Source of the DNA: Symbiodinium natans
Lineage: Eukaryota; Sar; Dinophyceae; Suessiales; Symbiodiniaceae
Length of the DNA: 64,000 bases
Reading direction: 5' to 3'
Assembly (NCBI GenBank): GCA_905221605.1
Contig: CAJNDS010002408.1
Span: 60,001 to 124,000, forward strand
Shown here piece by piece: positions 41,601 through 55,238 of the stretch. Position numbers and translations under genes: made by a program. Numbering within the stretch: position 1 is the stretch's first letter; the number at the start of each line of letters is the position of its first letter. The notes under the pieces are model-generated. The model saw only the letters and a program-made list of their open reading frames with translations. It was not told where the DNA came from and made no database searches.

Positions 41601-44600
41601 AACCAGATTAAACTAAACATAAAAGTATGGCGTTTCAACAAAGCAAGCCAGGACAAATCAACGCAAAAGGCCACAGTGCTGCTGCTACGCACCAGTCATG
41701 TCCTCCAATGCAGCCGACAGTCGTTCCCTGTCGGTGTTTGGCTGCATGTACCTTCGCGAGTTGCATGTAAAAGGCGAGACGGCCAGCAGTCTTGCAAGTC
41801 ATATGTCGGCACGCAGAGGCAGGAGGAACTTGATGCTGGGGGTAGTCCAAGACCTTGCAGAATGCTGGTGCAGCAGGTCCGACAGCGGAGTCCGATGGCC
41901 TTGCTGACTTAGAAAATCCGCGCGTGCTGGCCGCGCATAAGTCTATCTGATGCGTGCGCACATGCATGTTGACAACTCTCCGTCGCATTGCGCTGGTGTC
42001 GCGTCGCTGACAAGATAATGACAGCCTGAAGTAACTACGCCAATTCACGAAGATTGATGGCGTTCCGTTGCGCAAGTCTTCCCACGTGCCAAGTGCTTAG
42101 GATCGCTGGCTTTTGCCAGAGCTCGTTGCCACATGTTGCCGTGTCCTTTTCAGATCTCGCTCAAACCCGCGCTGCGCTGCACCTCGCCAGTAGGCACACG
42201 TCTGCGTTTCTTTAGCAGGCTCTGAATCTTGGCTTGTCATTTTGAAACAGGCCGTGATACTTTCAAGACTTTGATCACGGATTTTGGGCATCTTTTGGTT
42301 TTCGGGAGGAGAATCCTATCACCTGTAGGACTTGCACTGGCTAAAATTGTGCGTCAGGTCTCCTCTCGCAGCCAACCAACTTCAAGAATCCATACAGATT
42401 GGATTTATGGGTCTTTGGCATTTCAATCGACACAACAGGATCCATATGCCCTGACATGCCAGATGATATGCCAGATGGATGCTCTGCAGAAGCGGATGGA
42501 TTCAACCCGAAGCGAGCTTATGATGGGATCGTCGGCACTGCGCCAAACCTGATGTAGTGGAGAACCAGCTGATCAGGCGCGACTGTTGACCTTTATTGCT
42601 TTTCAAATCCTGGAGAGCGGACTACGGTTGAGCTCCGAAAGGCGGGCGTATAGACAAACAGATTAAGCGATCCTGTCTTGCAAACGCGTCGAGGTGTCCC
42701 GCCAATCCGAGATCATGCGCGCGATTTCCACGTGTAGCTGAAGGGCGCTGAAAAGGCACACTGTCTGGCAGGGCTTTGGTTTAGGGGGTCCATAGAAGGT
42801 CTAGGGGTATCATATCGAGTCCAAAAGGGATCCATAGGCAAGGGGTCCACAAGAGGTGGTGCACATGAGTCCCGCCTGTATTTTTGAAACATAAAGCTGC
42901 GCGCGGACAGGAAACATATAACACATTGTACAACCGACCGGGTCCGGGACTTTAAAATCAAGGCGAGTGTTCACCTGCACCGGAAGAAACTCCTCAAAAT
43001 TGTCCAGTTGAGCCACCTGTCAGAAAGAACGGAAGGTCTTTGGCATTCTTTGGCACACCTGATCCCCTTGGTACCTTGCAGCGCCTTTTGCTGGCTGGGA
43101 CTTTCTATGCTGCCATGAGAGCCCGTGCAGTGGCCTCCACAGGTTGACGCTCTTCTGCTGAGAAGCCGGACCTTATGTGTGCAGACAAGCAGCAACTCCG
43201 CTGCAACAACTCGCAAGCTCACAAGCCCGGCTTGGAATCTGACATCCGGGTTGGAATTTGAACGGGGAGGACAAAATCCTGCGGAATGTGCACCTTCATG
43301 ACGGTACAGGCTCAGCATGAGTCAGCTTTCGATCCTTGATGGTCCAAGTGCAAGGCGTTGGGTAAAGTCCCTTCCGATTTGTCATTCGCTCCTGCAAGCA
43401 ACACGTGTCCTTTTCATGGCCACCTGGATCCTGGCATGGATTCCGGCCTTTGGCCTTGTCGGGCGCCCTCTCTGCTTTCACAAGTGTTCCAGAAGCAGCT
43501 GCCTCTAGCACAACGGCGAGCAACCACAAGGTTTCACAAAGTATTTGCATGGTATGTGCCGAGAGGTGCTGAGGCGGAAGGAGCCGGTTGACCGTTTGGT
43601 GAGTGTTTTGGTGGATTTGCCGGGCCTTTGAGATTTGGGAAAAGAATGGGGACCATGACCTTTCGGCTCTGAGACCGTGGGGGCAAAGGCTGCCAAAGGT
43701 TTGGGGACTTGTGCGCAGTTTGCGTTTAGCTACCAAGACTTCCCAAAGCAAATCTTCCAGCGTGGTTTAACCAGCTCTTGCTATGTGAAAGAGGACCTGG
43801 CACACCACCAAAAACCAATGGGCGGAGGTTTCTTTTAAACGCTGGCGGTCCCTTTTCTCTCCGGTCCTGATGTTGGCATCATTTCTGGCTGTTGTGAATT
43901 ACGGTTTGGAAGCTTACAGCATTTGAACTAGGGCAGCTTGAAGACGTACTTTCAACTAAGACGTCTCCACAGGCTCCTAAACGCTACAGCATAGAGCCTT
44001 TGGAGTTGTTGATTGGCTCGAAAATGCTGCAGATGTACAGCCTTTTTTTGGCTGCTGTTAGACTCAATCCACATTTACAGGTTGCAAATGCTACAAATAC
44101 TGGCATTCACGAGCTCCAAAATACAACGTCTCCACAAGTGGGGCGGCTTTTTGTGTCGCGTTCGGACGTGTCCGAGCGTTTTGCGAACACGAAGCGCGCG
44201 ATGCCACGTAAACTCTCTGACCCCTGAATCCCCAACTCTGAAAACGGGAACCCTCCGCTACGCATTCGCAAAACCCGGACCCAAACATTACTCAATGGAC
44301 TGTGACGTAACACAAAGAACGACGATAACAATTTCACAAAAACCATTCGAGCTATCCACATTCTTCGGCATTGTAGACCATCAGAACTGAGCAATCATGT
44401 GCGCTTGAATCCAAGATCTTCCCAAGCTGCTCAAGGACTTTTCAAGGCGTGTCCACTCCACTCCCCAACCCATGCAACAGCAGGCCAGCAGGCCCCAGCG
44501 ACTCCAGGCGGACTGGGCTGGCGAATATCATGGCGTATTTCCGCTGCTTGCCGTTTATCGCAGTTTCAACCCAGGCTCCCGGACTCCCAATGCCGAATCC

Positions 44601-44929
44601 TCAAAACATCCCAAGCCCACCTCCTGGAGAAAGCCCCGCTTGTCATGACTGACAAAAGTTCTGAAAAAGGCCCTCGCTTTCAGTGCTTTTCTTGTCGGAC
44701 TTGGGAATGGGGGGTTCGCTCTCTCAGCAGTTATTTGCACCTGCAAAACTCTTGTGTGTCTACAGTTCTTCACACATTCGCATGAGTCCCAGCCTGTGAG
44801 TGCACGTGACAGTCCAGAATCCCTTCTACTCGCCTATTTTTTGAGTAAATCCACTCAATTCGGCTCCGTGCCTTGTTTTCGGCATCAATCCAAGCCTCAT
44901 GACGTAGCTATGCAGGGAAAGTGCGCGCC

Positions 44930-44960
<31 letters not shown>

Positions 44961-45770
44961 ACATCTGATTCCCAAACACTGAGAAAAAACTGCTGCCGCA
45001 GTCCTTGCAGCTTGGCTTGTCGAATACCCCGGCATCATTCATAGCCTTCGTCTGAGGCATCTGTCAGATGCAACACGTACAATTCAGCTCCGGTGGCCTC
45101 CTGGAGAAGTCTCATCCTCTTTTCCGCGCGGATGCGCATCAGGACCTCGCTGACTAGCGGTGTGGTGCAGCTGCTAGCACTTGTGTTCTTGCCCACCTTG
45201 GATCCTGCTCGCACGAAACGCTCGATAACCTGCAGCCTGACCTCAGATTTTCTTGTCACCGAGGTGTGCTCGAGTGACGGGTTGCATGAGGGCCTTCTGC
45301 ATGTAATCCAGTCACCCAGCGGAACTTCACCAAGCACATTTTCCGAATAAAAGCCGCCAATCATGGCCAAGCACGACAGGCATTTTGATCACTTTGGCAG
45401 ATTGCTCAGACAAACCACTGGTTAAACCACTGGTTGACCGAGGCGTTGACCGAAAACGTGTCGTTTGCACATTCGTCCCATTCAGGCTTCAGCGCCTGAA
45501 AACTAGTGGGCGCAGACTGCGATGTTTTGTGACCTTAAACCACTGGGAGCAAGGCCGGCTTAAAGCTGCTCGGAACTGCAATCTTGGTGTTAGTCAAGAC
45601 CTTGGCCATCATTAAAGGAATTTCCTGCCATTTCCTGCCACAATGCAATGGTTCGTCAGGCAGAGACCGACTCAACACGCTTGATGTCTTGCCCAATTCG
45701 GTACTGGAGAAGCTTCTCATGCCTGCCCATTCAAGCTCCACCGTGCATTCAACGAGGCACTGTTGCAAGA
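35700..45770. other. 10 kb without a recognisable gene
   Basis: Only scattered ORFs below 160 codons. Given exons of 25-90 bp in this genome, coding exons could be present and unreadable by eye. A minus-strand stretch at 36390-36550 (GRPGNWANTDVYTGTIACA) and one near 40130-40230 (PEVQHHVIGIALVQRSHW) look faintly protein-like but match nothing I know. A (CA)n run sits at 44931-44955. The minus-strand ORF 45035-45370 ends in LLQEATGAELYVLHLTDASD and could be a terminal exon of the coiled-coil gene. Confidence 0.4.
44150..44290 (+). repeat. Copy 2 of the degenerate dispersed repeat
   Basis: CAACTCTGAAAACGGGAACC followed by TCCGCTACGCATTCGCAAAA matches the minus-strand block at 1985-2045. Upstream CGAGCGTTTTGCGAACACG weakly matches the other copy. 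Reading plus gives PTLKTGTLRYAFAKPG. Confidence 0.5.
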
Positions 45771-45774
45771 GCAC

Positions 45775-46237
45775 CTTGCTTTGCGTGCAGCGCATATTTC
45801 GGAAACATCCGTTGAAGCTGGAGGCTCTTCTCCAGTCGCTCGCGTGCCTAAGTTGGCGGACTTGCTTGTGCATGTTCATCTCGTCCTCTCACTGGCTAAA
45901 CCTTGCCATTATGCGCAGACATCTCAGAAGCTCGGAGAGCTGACTCTTTAGTTCTTTGTCTTTGTCTCGCTTGTCGACCTGGCTCAGGGTTGGGAGTGCT
46001 TGCCACTTGCTATTTCAAAAAGATTACAGAAGCTTGCTTGCGAGATCTTGCGAGTGGCCTCCCTGTATTGGAGCTCGAACCGCAGCTCAGTAGCTTGCTT
46101 GTCCTCTTCCACCTTCGATCTGCTTCTGAAAGAGTCAGGGAGTCGACGCCGCTTGAGAACGAGATGCAAAGAGCCTCCTCTTCCTCTGGCTGGTTGTTGA
46201 AGTTGTCGGCCACCAGGCGCCGTCGTTGATCTGCCGC
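45775..46237 (-). CDS. Partial coiled-coil protein gene (four exons placed)
   Basis: Four exons on the minus strand. 46237-46175 reads AADQRRRLVADNFNNQPEEEE (GC donor). 46125-46038 reads SKVEEDKQATELRFELQYRE..RKISQ (GC donor). 45978-45921 reads VDKRDKDKELKSQLSELLR. 45847-45775 reads ARERLEKSLQLQRMFPKYA (GT donor). Introns are 49, 59 and 73 bp. The heptad-like Leu/Glu/Lys pattern indicates a long coiled coil. The RMFPKYALHA end slightly resembles axonemal coiled-coil proteins, but I cannot name the family. The join of exons 1 and 2 does not keep frame as placed, and both gene ends are missing. The style (tiny exons, GC donors, minus strand) matches ArgRS and the CFAP221-like gene. Confidence 0.5.
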
Positions 46238-46860
46238 CTGACACGGACATGCGCTTGGCACTTTGCGAGCACACACTTCAAACTTTGCAACAGCAATAAC
46301 TTCAGCATGGGAATGCCATGGAATGCCTGAACACATTCACAAGAGTGGAGGAGTCCACATTGCTTGTGGCAGGCCAGGCCTGCCGCTGTTCACGGATGAA
46401 GGCGACCAAGTCCTGCACTCAGATCCAAAACTATAACCTGAAGGTGCTGAGCCGAAAGCCTTCAAAACCTATCGGGCTCAATAAGGCTGAAGGCACAGCA
46501 AACCTGGGAATCTACCTTGAAAAAAGACATGCTCTAAACAAGAACATATAGCCGCGGACCTTTTTCAGCAAGGATGAGATAGCCTTTCGGCCAAACCTTG
46601 CTTAGCGGGCAGGTGGTGCAACCTAAGTCAATTTACGTCACGAAGGGCTGGGAAGGAAGCCGAACATGGCCGGTTGTGCCGCCCTTGCAGAAACCAACAT
46701 GAAACCGCTGGGCTGAGAAATGCTTCGGCAAGCACATGTTTTGCAGGCGGGGCTTTTGTGAGAGCACCATAGAAAGCCATGGCTACGGATGCTCTCGCAA
46801 CAGAAGAATTAGCACCTCTTGCACTCCAAACACCTGACCCTCTATGTTCCACATTGATTG

Positions 46861-47280
46861 ATGCAACCGATGCTCGCGAATTTCGGGCTGTCACTCATGC
46901 CAGCATATGCATTGTGTTTGTCCCTGGATTCACCGTACCTTTTGGCTGAAAACTCAAGAAGAACCACCTCGAGCAGGGTGGCCATAATGGCTCATGACCT
47001 TCTGATAGGGGTCTATCGACTTATGCCGAACGAGGTCCTTCAGTGGCAGCTTGCCGGCGGTCTGATTCAGAATGTAGTTCGTCGCTTGTTGATCCGTTCT
47101 GGTCGTAGGCACCTACAGTTGGATCTCCAAGTGGCTCGCAACGGCTGTCGTTTCTCAATGACTCAGGCTGGAGACCTTTACCCCGCTGATGTTTCTTTCC
47201 AACTCTTCTCGCTTGAAGGTCGGGAGAATGACCTTGAAAGCATGCACCACGAGCTAGGTTTCACCTTGACCTTGACATAG
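46861..47280 (+). CDS. Hypothetical ORF, 139 codons
   Basis: Plus-strand ORF from ATG 46861 to TAG 47280. The product contains MAHDLLIGVYRLMPNEVL and LQLDLQVARNGCRFSM with fairly even composition, unlike the repeat-derived ORFs nearby. No domain, no neighbour to support it, and opposite in strand to the host genes. It may be chance. Confidence 0.2.
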   Translation: MQPMLANFGLSLMPAYALCLSLDSPYLLAENSRRTTSSRVAIMAHDLLIGVYRLMPNEVLQWQLAGGLIQNVVRRLLIRSGRRHLQLDLQVARNGCRFSMTQAGDLYPADVSFQLFSLEGRENDLESMHHELGFTLTLT

Positions 47281-47474
47281 GAATAACACTCGCAAGAACC
47301 TCACACACACACACCAGGTTTTCAAACATGCAGTAAGAAGCACGCTTGCATGGTGCTTTTCTTCTTGCCCTGCACAACACGTTGCGCTTGATGTGTTGCT
47401 GGCATGGACAAGATGCCCAATGTTCTCAACAGTGTATGTCATGCAGAGGGTACACAATACCAGTGCAAGTTCTG

Positions 47475-48607
<1,133 letters not shown>

Positions 48608-49625
48608 GCCAATTGCGGTTTGTGTCTTTTCGGCTGGTCGGTGTTTTCGGGCATTTGGCTGAGCGGGTTTACTCTCAAGTCCCAAACCCCTATAAACCCT
48701 CAATCCTAAACGGTTGTACTCAGCGAATTCTTTTTTTGGGTGGGTGACGGGTTTAGAGAGGTTAAGAGAACTGGGTTTGAATTGTTATGTTTTGGGGGCG
48801 CACGGATTTAAAGAGGTTTAGGGATCTGGGCTTGCGCTGCATCTTTTTTGGGTGGGTGATGGGTTGGAGAGGCTAAGAGATTTGGGCTTGCTCCGGGAGG
48901 GGGGATGTGCGACAAGGTCGGTTTTTTCCGTGTTGCTTCTTCTAGTGCACTTGCCTGCGCAGACCTCGGGCTTTTGCAGTTTTGTCGTTCCTGGAGCGCG
49001 CTATCGAGTCGCCTGCCAATCTCATGAATTTCCAAACACCAGGGTCCTGCCTGCCTGCTTGTGAAGCGGCGCAGGACCCGACGACTACACAAGAGCTGTG
49101 GGTAAAACCGCGTCTGGGAGAAAAACCCACAGCCTTGACACGCGTGGCGCGGCCCGCCGGCCCGCCGACCAATGCCCACACAACAGGAGCTGGTGCAAAA
49201 GAGTGCGCACTGCCCGTTGACAACCTACACAGATACACAGTCAGCCCAGTATCGCGCCAGGATCCGCGGGGCAGGGAACCCCGACCCCCCTCACCGTCTG
49301 GAAGGATGAGCCGAGACCCGGCCCAGGAGCCGCGGGGCAGCACACCCCCGCTCCGGTGCCGGCGCACTCTTCCTCACATGATCTCGTCACGAAAAAAAAG
49401 ATGTTATCAGGGCCACCGGCTTCACACGCCCCATGCTCATCCGGTCGGGCGGGCAGCAAGTCTGACTTCTCCACTTCGCGGGAAAGACCAGCGCTGGCTG
49501 CAGAAGCCTTCACTGGATGCAACAGGAAACACGGAGCCGAAGTCGGAGCAGCACTCGGAAGAAGTGCGGTGCCAGGGTTCAGCTGAAGGCTTCAGCTGGC
49601 CGAGCCAGAAGCCAAGCGCCGGCAG
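48608..49625. other. Spacer; repeated TTTTTTGGGTGGGTGA strings
   Basis: Three loosely repeated ~65-bp units near 48725-48900 each contain a T-run followed by GGGTGGGTGA (or GGGGGCGCACGG) and then GGTTTAGAGAGGTTAAGAGA-like sequence. The GC-rich part (49130-49600) has overlapping ORFs on both strands but no recognisable domain. Confidence 0.5.
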
Positions 49626-50495
49626 CTAGCTCCTAAACCAAGCGGATGTGAGCGCGGGCTGCCTCACTGGTGCTGGAGGATTTCCGTCTCGGCGTCGTCC
49701 AAGGCCGCCCGAGGAAAGCTCGCGCTGCTTTAGGGGTCCAGGTTCGGCCGCAAGCACAGCAGCAGGGGTAACCGCAGCGTTGAAGAGCTGCCGGGCATAT
49801 GTCAAATCTGGCACATAATTGCGGTCCAATCCCTCACAGGTCTGGGCACAGCAGGTGGCGGAACCCAAGCACGCAGCCGGCGCATGGAGCTCGGCCAGTC
49901 GAAGACCAAGCCCGCCACGGCGGATAGCGCGGCCTGCCGCCAGGCGTGTGGGGTGAGGGCCATGCCTGCAATCTGTTCAAAGCAGGCACGGACCGCTGAG
50001 TCAAAGGCCACCAAAGCTTCCAGGTGCAGTCCCGGCGGCGTGACCCGCATGGCATAAGAGATGGTGGCATAGGCCGCGCAGTGTCGCAGGAGCAGCAGGG
50101 ATGTCTGTGGGTCCGCCAGGCAAGTGAGGGCCTCAAGGCAGCCTGCCGCCTTGTGCACTCGCGTGTTTAAGGTGTGTGCGCAGCAGTAAGGGACATCACC
50201 GATGGCAGCACCCAAAAGTTCGAAGGCACCATCTCGCCGAAGGAAGCCAGGTGGCAAGCCCGTAAGGTCGGGCCGAGACGAGCGCTTCGTCGGTTCCAGG
50301 ACCAAGCCTGCTTCGGCCGCTACAGACACCAAAACCTCGAGGGCGTGGAGGACCTGCGCAGTGTTGCAGCCAGCACCACATCGTCGAGGAAGGCGACGCA
50401 CAGGTCCAAGGGGCAGGCGTCGGCGGCGGCCGCCAAGGCGGGTTGCAATGCCAGCGCGCGAGGGGGGCAGGCATGGGCCGAAATAAACTTTCACA
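49626..50495 (-). pseudogene. Reverse-transcriptase fragment, frameshifted and 5'-truncated
   Basis: Minus-strand remnant of a retroelement RT. One frame reads RALALQPALAAAADACPLDL, then CVAFLDDVVLAA, where FLDD stands at the YxDD catalytic position. After a shift near 50350 the next frame continues VLVSVAAEAGLVLEPTK and later FELLGAAIGDVPYC and AVRACFEQIAGM. Past ~49930 a third frame carries the C-terminal part (RQLFNAAVTPAAVLAAEPG). The region before motif B (fingers) is missing. At least two frameshifts make it non-functional. Its GC-rich, Ala/Leu-rich make-up differs strongly from the AT-richer LINE next to it, so the two are separate families. Confidence 0.7.
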
Positions 50496-50671
50496 GTCTA
50501 TGTACAGAGATCTTTCCGGCACCTGTCATTTCTCATGCCTTTTCTCGGGGGGTGGCTATGCAAGCTTGTTTTCCCGACATCAAGCAGACCGCGTGCGATA
50601 CTTTGGCATCTGTGTGCAACAGCACTTTCCGCTAAAATGTCTCTGGCAGTTTTCAGTACCAGAGGAAACAG

Positions 50672-53600
50672 ATGTGGAAACAATACATGAGAACAGAAAC
50701 TTCGCAGAGAGAAACATTGAAGCACGACATGACCATTAGAGTTACCGCGTTCAACGTTAAAGGTATGAACTACATCACTGCCAGACAGGAATTTGCATAC
50801 TTAATGAAAAACATGATATGGACATTATTGGGCATTGCAATGTTACAAGAAACTCATGCAAATTACACTGGAAAAGAATCACACAACGGATACATGTTCT
50901 ATTTTGCAAGCAACATAGCAGATGAACACAGAAGATGCGCTACACAGAAATTTGAGGTCTTAAATGATCAACGTAAACGCAAGTAGATCGATGAAGAAGA
51001 AGCAAAAAGTAAATGCACGCAAATTATCAACACTTCGACAGAAAAGCTCGGCTCAGGTATAGTGTACAAAATATCGTCTTTCGCAAAGGAACAAGTGGAC
51101 AATGCGTATAAACACTGACCCTATCAGTACTATCATATATAATGCGTACGCCCCACATGCAGCACGCGAAACAAACATTAAAGATAAATTTTATGGTGAA
51201 CTTACTAACGTATTGCACAAAAGAGAAAGACATGAGGTCAACACCAGGCTATTAGAACAACTACCGCAAGAAAATCACACAATAGGACACTTCATATATA
51301 GAACGCCAATCAATAGCATTCAGGACCTATCTCGAAAACAACTTGATCGTAGACAGCGACTTTTGCACAGAAGAAAACCTTATACCATGAACGCTTGGCT
51401 TGACAAACCCATCAAACACTGGCGACACATCGAATACCTGAAACCACGAGTTTCTACCATCAAACAGGCCCCAAGCACAAGATCCCATAGTTTCACAATG
51501 TACCGTGTGCCTAAAAGACCAACAAAAAAAACACGCTACAATGACGAGATTCAGCGTCTCACGGCACAGGCCTTTTGCAACAGAACGCAACAGACCACAG
51601 ATACATGCGCGATATTCACTGAGTGCTTCCGAAAAGCAGCAAGAGCATGTTTTAAGCATAATACGACAACCCAGCGTAAAGATTACATCTCAGGACACGT
51701 GGAACCTCATTTTGCAGAAACAAGATACTATCGATCAAGGAAATATTCAAGAAGTATCACGCCTTTCAAAACAGATCTAAAAAAGCTGGCAGACAAGACA
51801 AAGAGCGACAACAATTAGATGAGCCAGAGGAAGTTGACAAAACAGGATATAAATGGCACGGATTAAAGAACGCAAGAAAACTTTCCAACCACGTCGGACC
51901 AAATTCAGAAATAATGAGGGTACATTAATCAAGGAATCGGAGCGAAATATCTACAGGAAACTCAATGGGCTCCGCCGGTGGACAACTCCCAAGATATGTC
52001 ATATGAAGAGAAATATATCGGCCCGTCAAATCCAAACATGTCAAACGAAATTGTTAATTGGAAGAGTTAAACATTGTTATTTCAACGCAGAAAAACAGCA
52101 AATCACCGGGACCAGATGGATGCACAGCAAAGCTTGTCAAATGGTTGGATGAAAGAAACCGAAAATGTCGTCTCAAGATCTTCAATGAGACTTTTGAAGC
52201 AGACGAATTTCCGGAAACACTTACACTTGCTAACATCGTATCACTCTATGAGAAAGGAGAGGCAACAAACATGATGAATTACAGGCCCATCGCTCTATTG
52301 CAAGTTTGATACAAACTGCTAGCAGCACTTTTACGAAATAGGTCGGTTGCTACATACGACCCGTGGCTTCTCTGTATGGATTTAGGCCCAAGAGATCAAC
52401 AGCTCAAGCTATTTTTGTTGCAAGGCGCTTGCTTGACATTGGAGAACGAACGGGAACAAATCTGACACTAGCATTACTCGGCTGGGAAAAAGCATTCAAT
52501 AAAGTAGACCAGACAAACTATTGAAAGTATTACGTAGACTACGAGTCCCACATAAGAAGGACAAGTTGATTGAGCACCTCTACGAGGAACCAAGATTTAG
52601 AGTCAAAACAAACGAGCGTTCTTCCCAACACAAGCAGCAATACACCGGTATAAGACAAGGATGTCCGCTCTCATCTTATCTATTTAGAATTCCTATGAAA
52701 GCCATGTTTACAGACATTAAAGATAGACTCTTTGATCGCCAAAACAACGAGAGCCTATACAAGGTGTGAAGTACACCGAGCTACTATATGCAGATGACAC
52801 ACTTTTTCCGGTAACTGTACCAAACATATTAACATGCTACTACATGAAACGCACAAGGAATCAAAATATCATGACACGCAACTCCATCTTGAGAAATGTG
52901 TCAGTCTAACTATATACATATCGCAGACAGTCAGTCCAATATTAAAAACATTGATGGCACCCTGGTCCCCAGGAAAAATGTTGCAACTTACTTGGGTACG
53001 CTATTAACAAATAAATCAACAACAGGCTTGCAGAAGCAACAAGAACCTGCAATGAACTCAACCTTTTTTGGAACCGCGCAGAAAACACAATCAAATGGAA
53101 AATACAAGTCTCCCATTCGATGCAAAGAAGTAAACTATTGTATGGTCTAGGTGCTATTCAATTAACGCAGAACGAACTAAAGAGAATAGATGCTTTTCAG
53201 ATGAAGGGCAGCAGAAGAATATTACACATTCCCCCTACATTTGTTGACAGATCTTACTCAAATAGTGTAGAAGTTCAAATGCTACAGACGTCTCACAATG
53301 TCCAAGTGGTAAAGTTCTCAGATAACTGGAGGCTCCAGAAGTGCAAACTGCTAGGACATACATTACGAACCAACGTAGAAGACCCACTACGGCAGGTGAT
53401 ATTTGAGACGAGTACTAATTGCCCAAGGGCTGAACATATGAGAGGAAACATATGCAACAGCGTTCAACCTTTTAGGAAGACATGAACCTTTTGATCCCGA
53501 GAACAGGGAACATCTCAACTATATACACGGATGCACACAAAACCAGAGAAACAATCTTTAGCGAAAGCTTAGGATCTCAGATACTGAGTCATACCCAACT

Positions 53601-53790
53601 TGTGTATACGCCGTCACCGAAAGCCTCCTCACCGAAAGGTCAAAAGAAGGGTTGCTCCAAAAAGAGTACGAAAGATGCAATACTCCTTAATCACAATACG
53701 GTAAACTCCTCCCCAGCAAATCGTCTTACATTCACTGGCGTTGCAAGGTTTAAAAGAAATCTCCACGCCGTACAGCTTCAAGTATGTTAG
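50672..53790 (+). mobile_element. Decayed non-LTR retrotransposon (LINE type)
   Basis: The region is AT-richer than its surroundings and broken by many stops. In order: an endonuclease (EEP-type) start at 50730-50950 (TAFNVKGMNYITAR, LQETHANYTGKESHNGYMFY) and IIYNAYAPHAARE near 51135. From 52080 comes a reverse transcriptase: SKSPGPDG, TLTLANIVSLYEKGEATNM, NYRPIALL, YGFRPKRSTAQAIF, LLGWEKAFNKVDQ (motif A), GIRQGCPLSSYLF (motif B) and LLYADDTLF (motif C, near 52790). A C-terminal part follows at 53120-53480 (LLYGLGAIQLTQNELKRIDAF). The frame changes at least five times. The expected first Asp of motif A is Gly (GGC), so the polymerase would be dead even if frames were restored. No poly(A) tail or target-site duplication was identified; true borders are uncertain. 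Confidence 0.85.
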
Positions 53791-55238
53791 CCTAGATCGC
53801 GCTCAGCCCTTGCACCTATGCGTTCTTGCTAGCGGTGACTGTTTACTTTGCGCCGTCTGAGGGCAATGGACATGTCAGAGCCGACAGGCTGCCCCCGAAT
53901 GGAGGAAGTTTATCCATGATGATCTGTCACACGGAACTTTATGATGAGCCGGGATGCATGAAGCAGTCAACCTGTGCATTAGGGCTTGTAGGCGCTGTGT
54001 GCAGAAGTGCATTCCACAGCTCTTTGCCGCTTAGTCCGGCGCTTAAGCCCGAAAGCGGCGGACATACCTATGGGTGCAGGGAGCTACCCAGGGTCACTCG
54101 CTGATTCTCTGGCAGTTGTTACGGTACGCTCCTTGTGCCGACGCAGTGTTTGCGCGAAAGTTCTTACAACAGGTTTTTCACAAACCTGGGGATATCCAAC
54201 ATGTTGTAAAGAACGATGTAGAGTAATCTCAAACATTCGAATGTATGTCAGTGTGTAGGAATATTGGTGCGTCATCTGTGTACGTGTAAATATGCATATA
54301 CGCATGTGCATGTATGATCATGTATGTCTATATATATATATATATATACATCATGTGGATATTTACAAATTCCTGTAAAGAACATACGCACAGGCATCTA
54401 TGGTTTTGTGAATTATGTATGCATATTGAACAACTGTCTGTGGACAGGAGGGGTTGAGAGGTCGGGCCTTAAGGTTGGCCCCTTCTCCAGCAAAAGGCGT
54501 CGGGAACAAGCAGACCAGTGAACCGTTTGGCGGAGCTGCAATCCAATGCCGCGGGGCTCCAGGCTGTGCGCCCGTGTCACAGAGACGCGATCAGGACAGA
54601 GTCCGGGAAGGAAACTCTTACACATAAGTGTTGCAAGAAACCGGGAAACTTGAAAATAAAGATTTTTCAATAATGTCGAAAGCAACTAACTAATTAATCT
54701 ACAACACCTAGAAATACAAGAACGTGTATACATGATCATACATGTCATTGGATTCGGCGATGCGAGTTATTTGTTAGCCTCTTAAGCCTAAAGCATGGCT
54801 CAAAGTTGTCGGGCAACGGCAACGGTCAATCACCGACTTTCGCCACACAGTCAAGCCATGTCAAGCCCTTTATGCGCTCGACAGCTCACCAGCAAAATAA
54901 GTCCCTTTTCAGCAAAGGATCGCAGAGTGACAAACCAATCTTGCGCCGCAGCAAAACATAGACAAGAACGCGAACTCACAGGTCATTACTCCATCAAGCA
55001 CACAGAAGGGCCCTCCGAAAACAGCAATGTCTTTGGTGTGGGCCATGGGAAAGCCACTTGTTGCCCTGCTTTGTCGTGTGTAGAGTTGGACAGCCCTGCA
55101 GCCTCAGTTCTTAATGAGGTCCTTCTTAGCATATTGGTAGCCAAACTCGAAGAACCCCATAAGCCAGAATCTGCACTCTGAACAGATATGCATCAGGAAT
55201 GCACTTCGAGCATGCAAATAGAGGAACGACCGAACAAC
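53791..55238. other. Spacer 3' of the LINE; no recognisable gene
   Basis: Contains a (TA)n tract at 54331-54348 within ATGTATG-rich sequence. Short ORFs only. The 3' exons of the CFAP221-like gene may extend into its right end; a minus-strand frame stays open to 55104. Confidence 0.5.
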
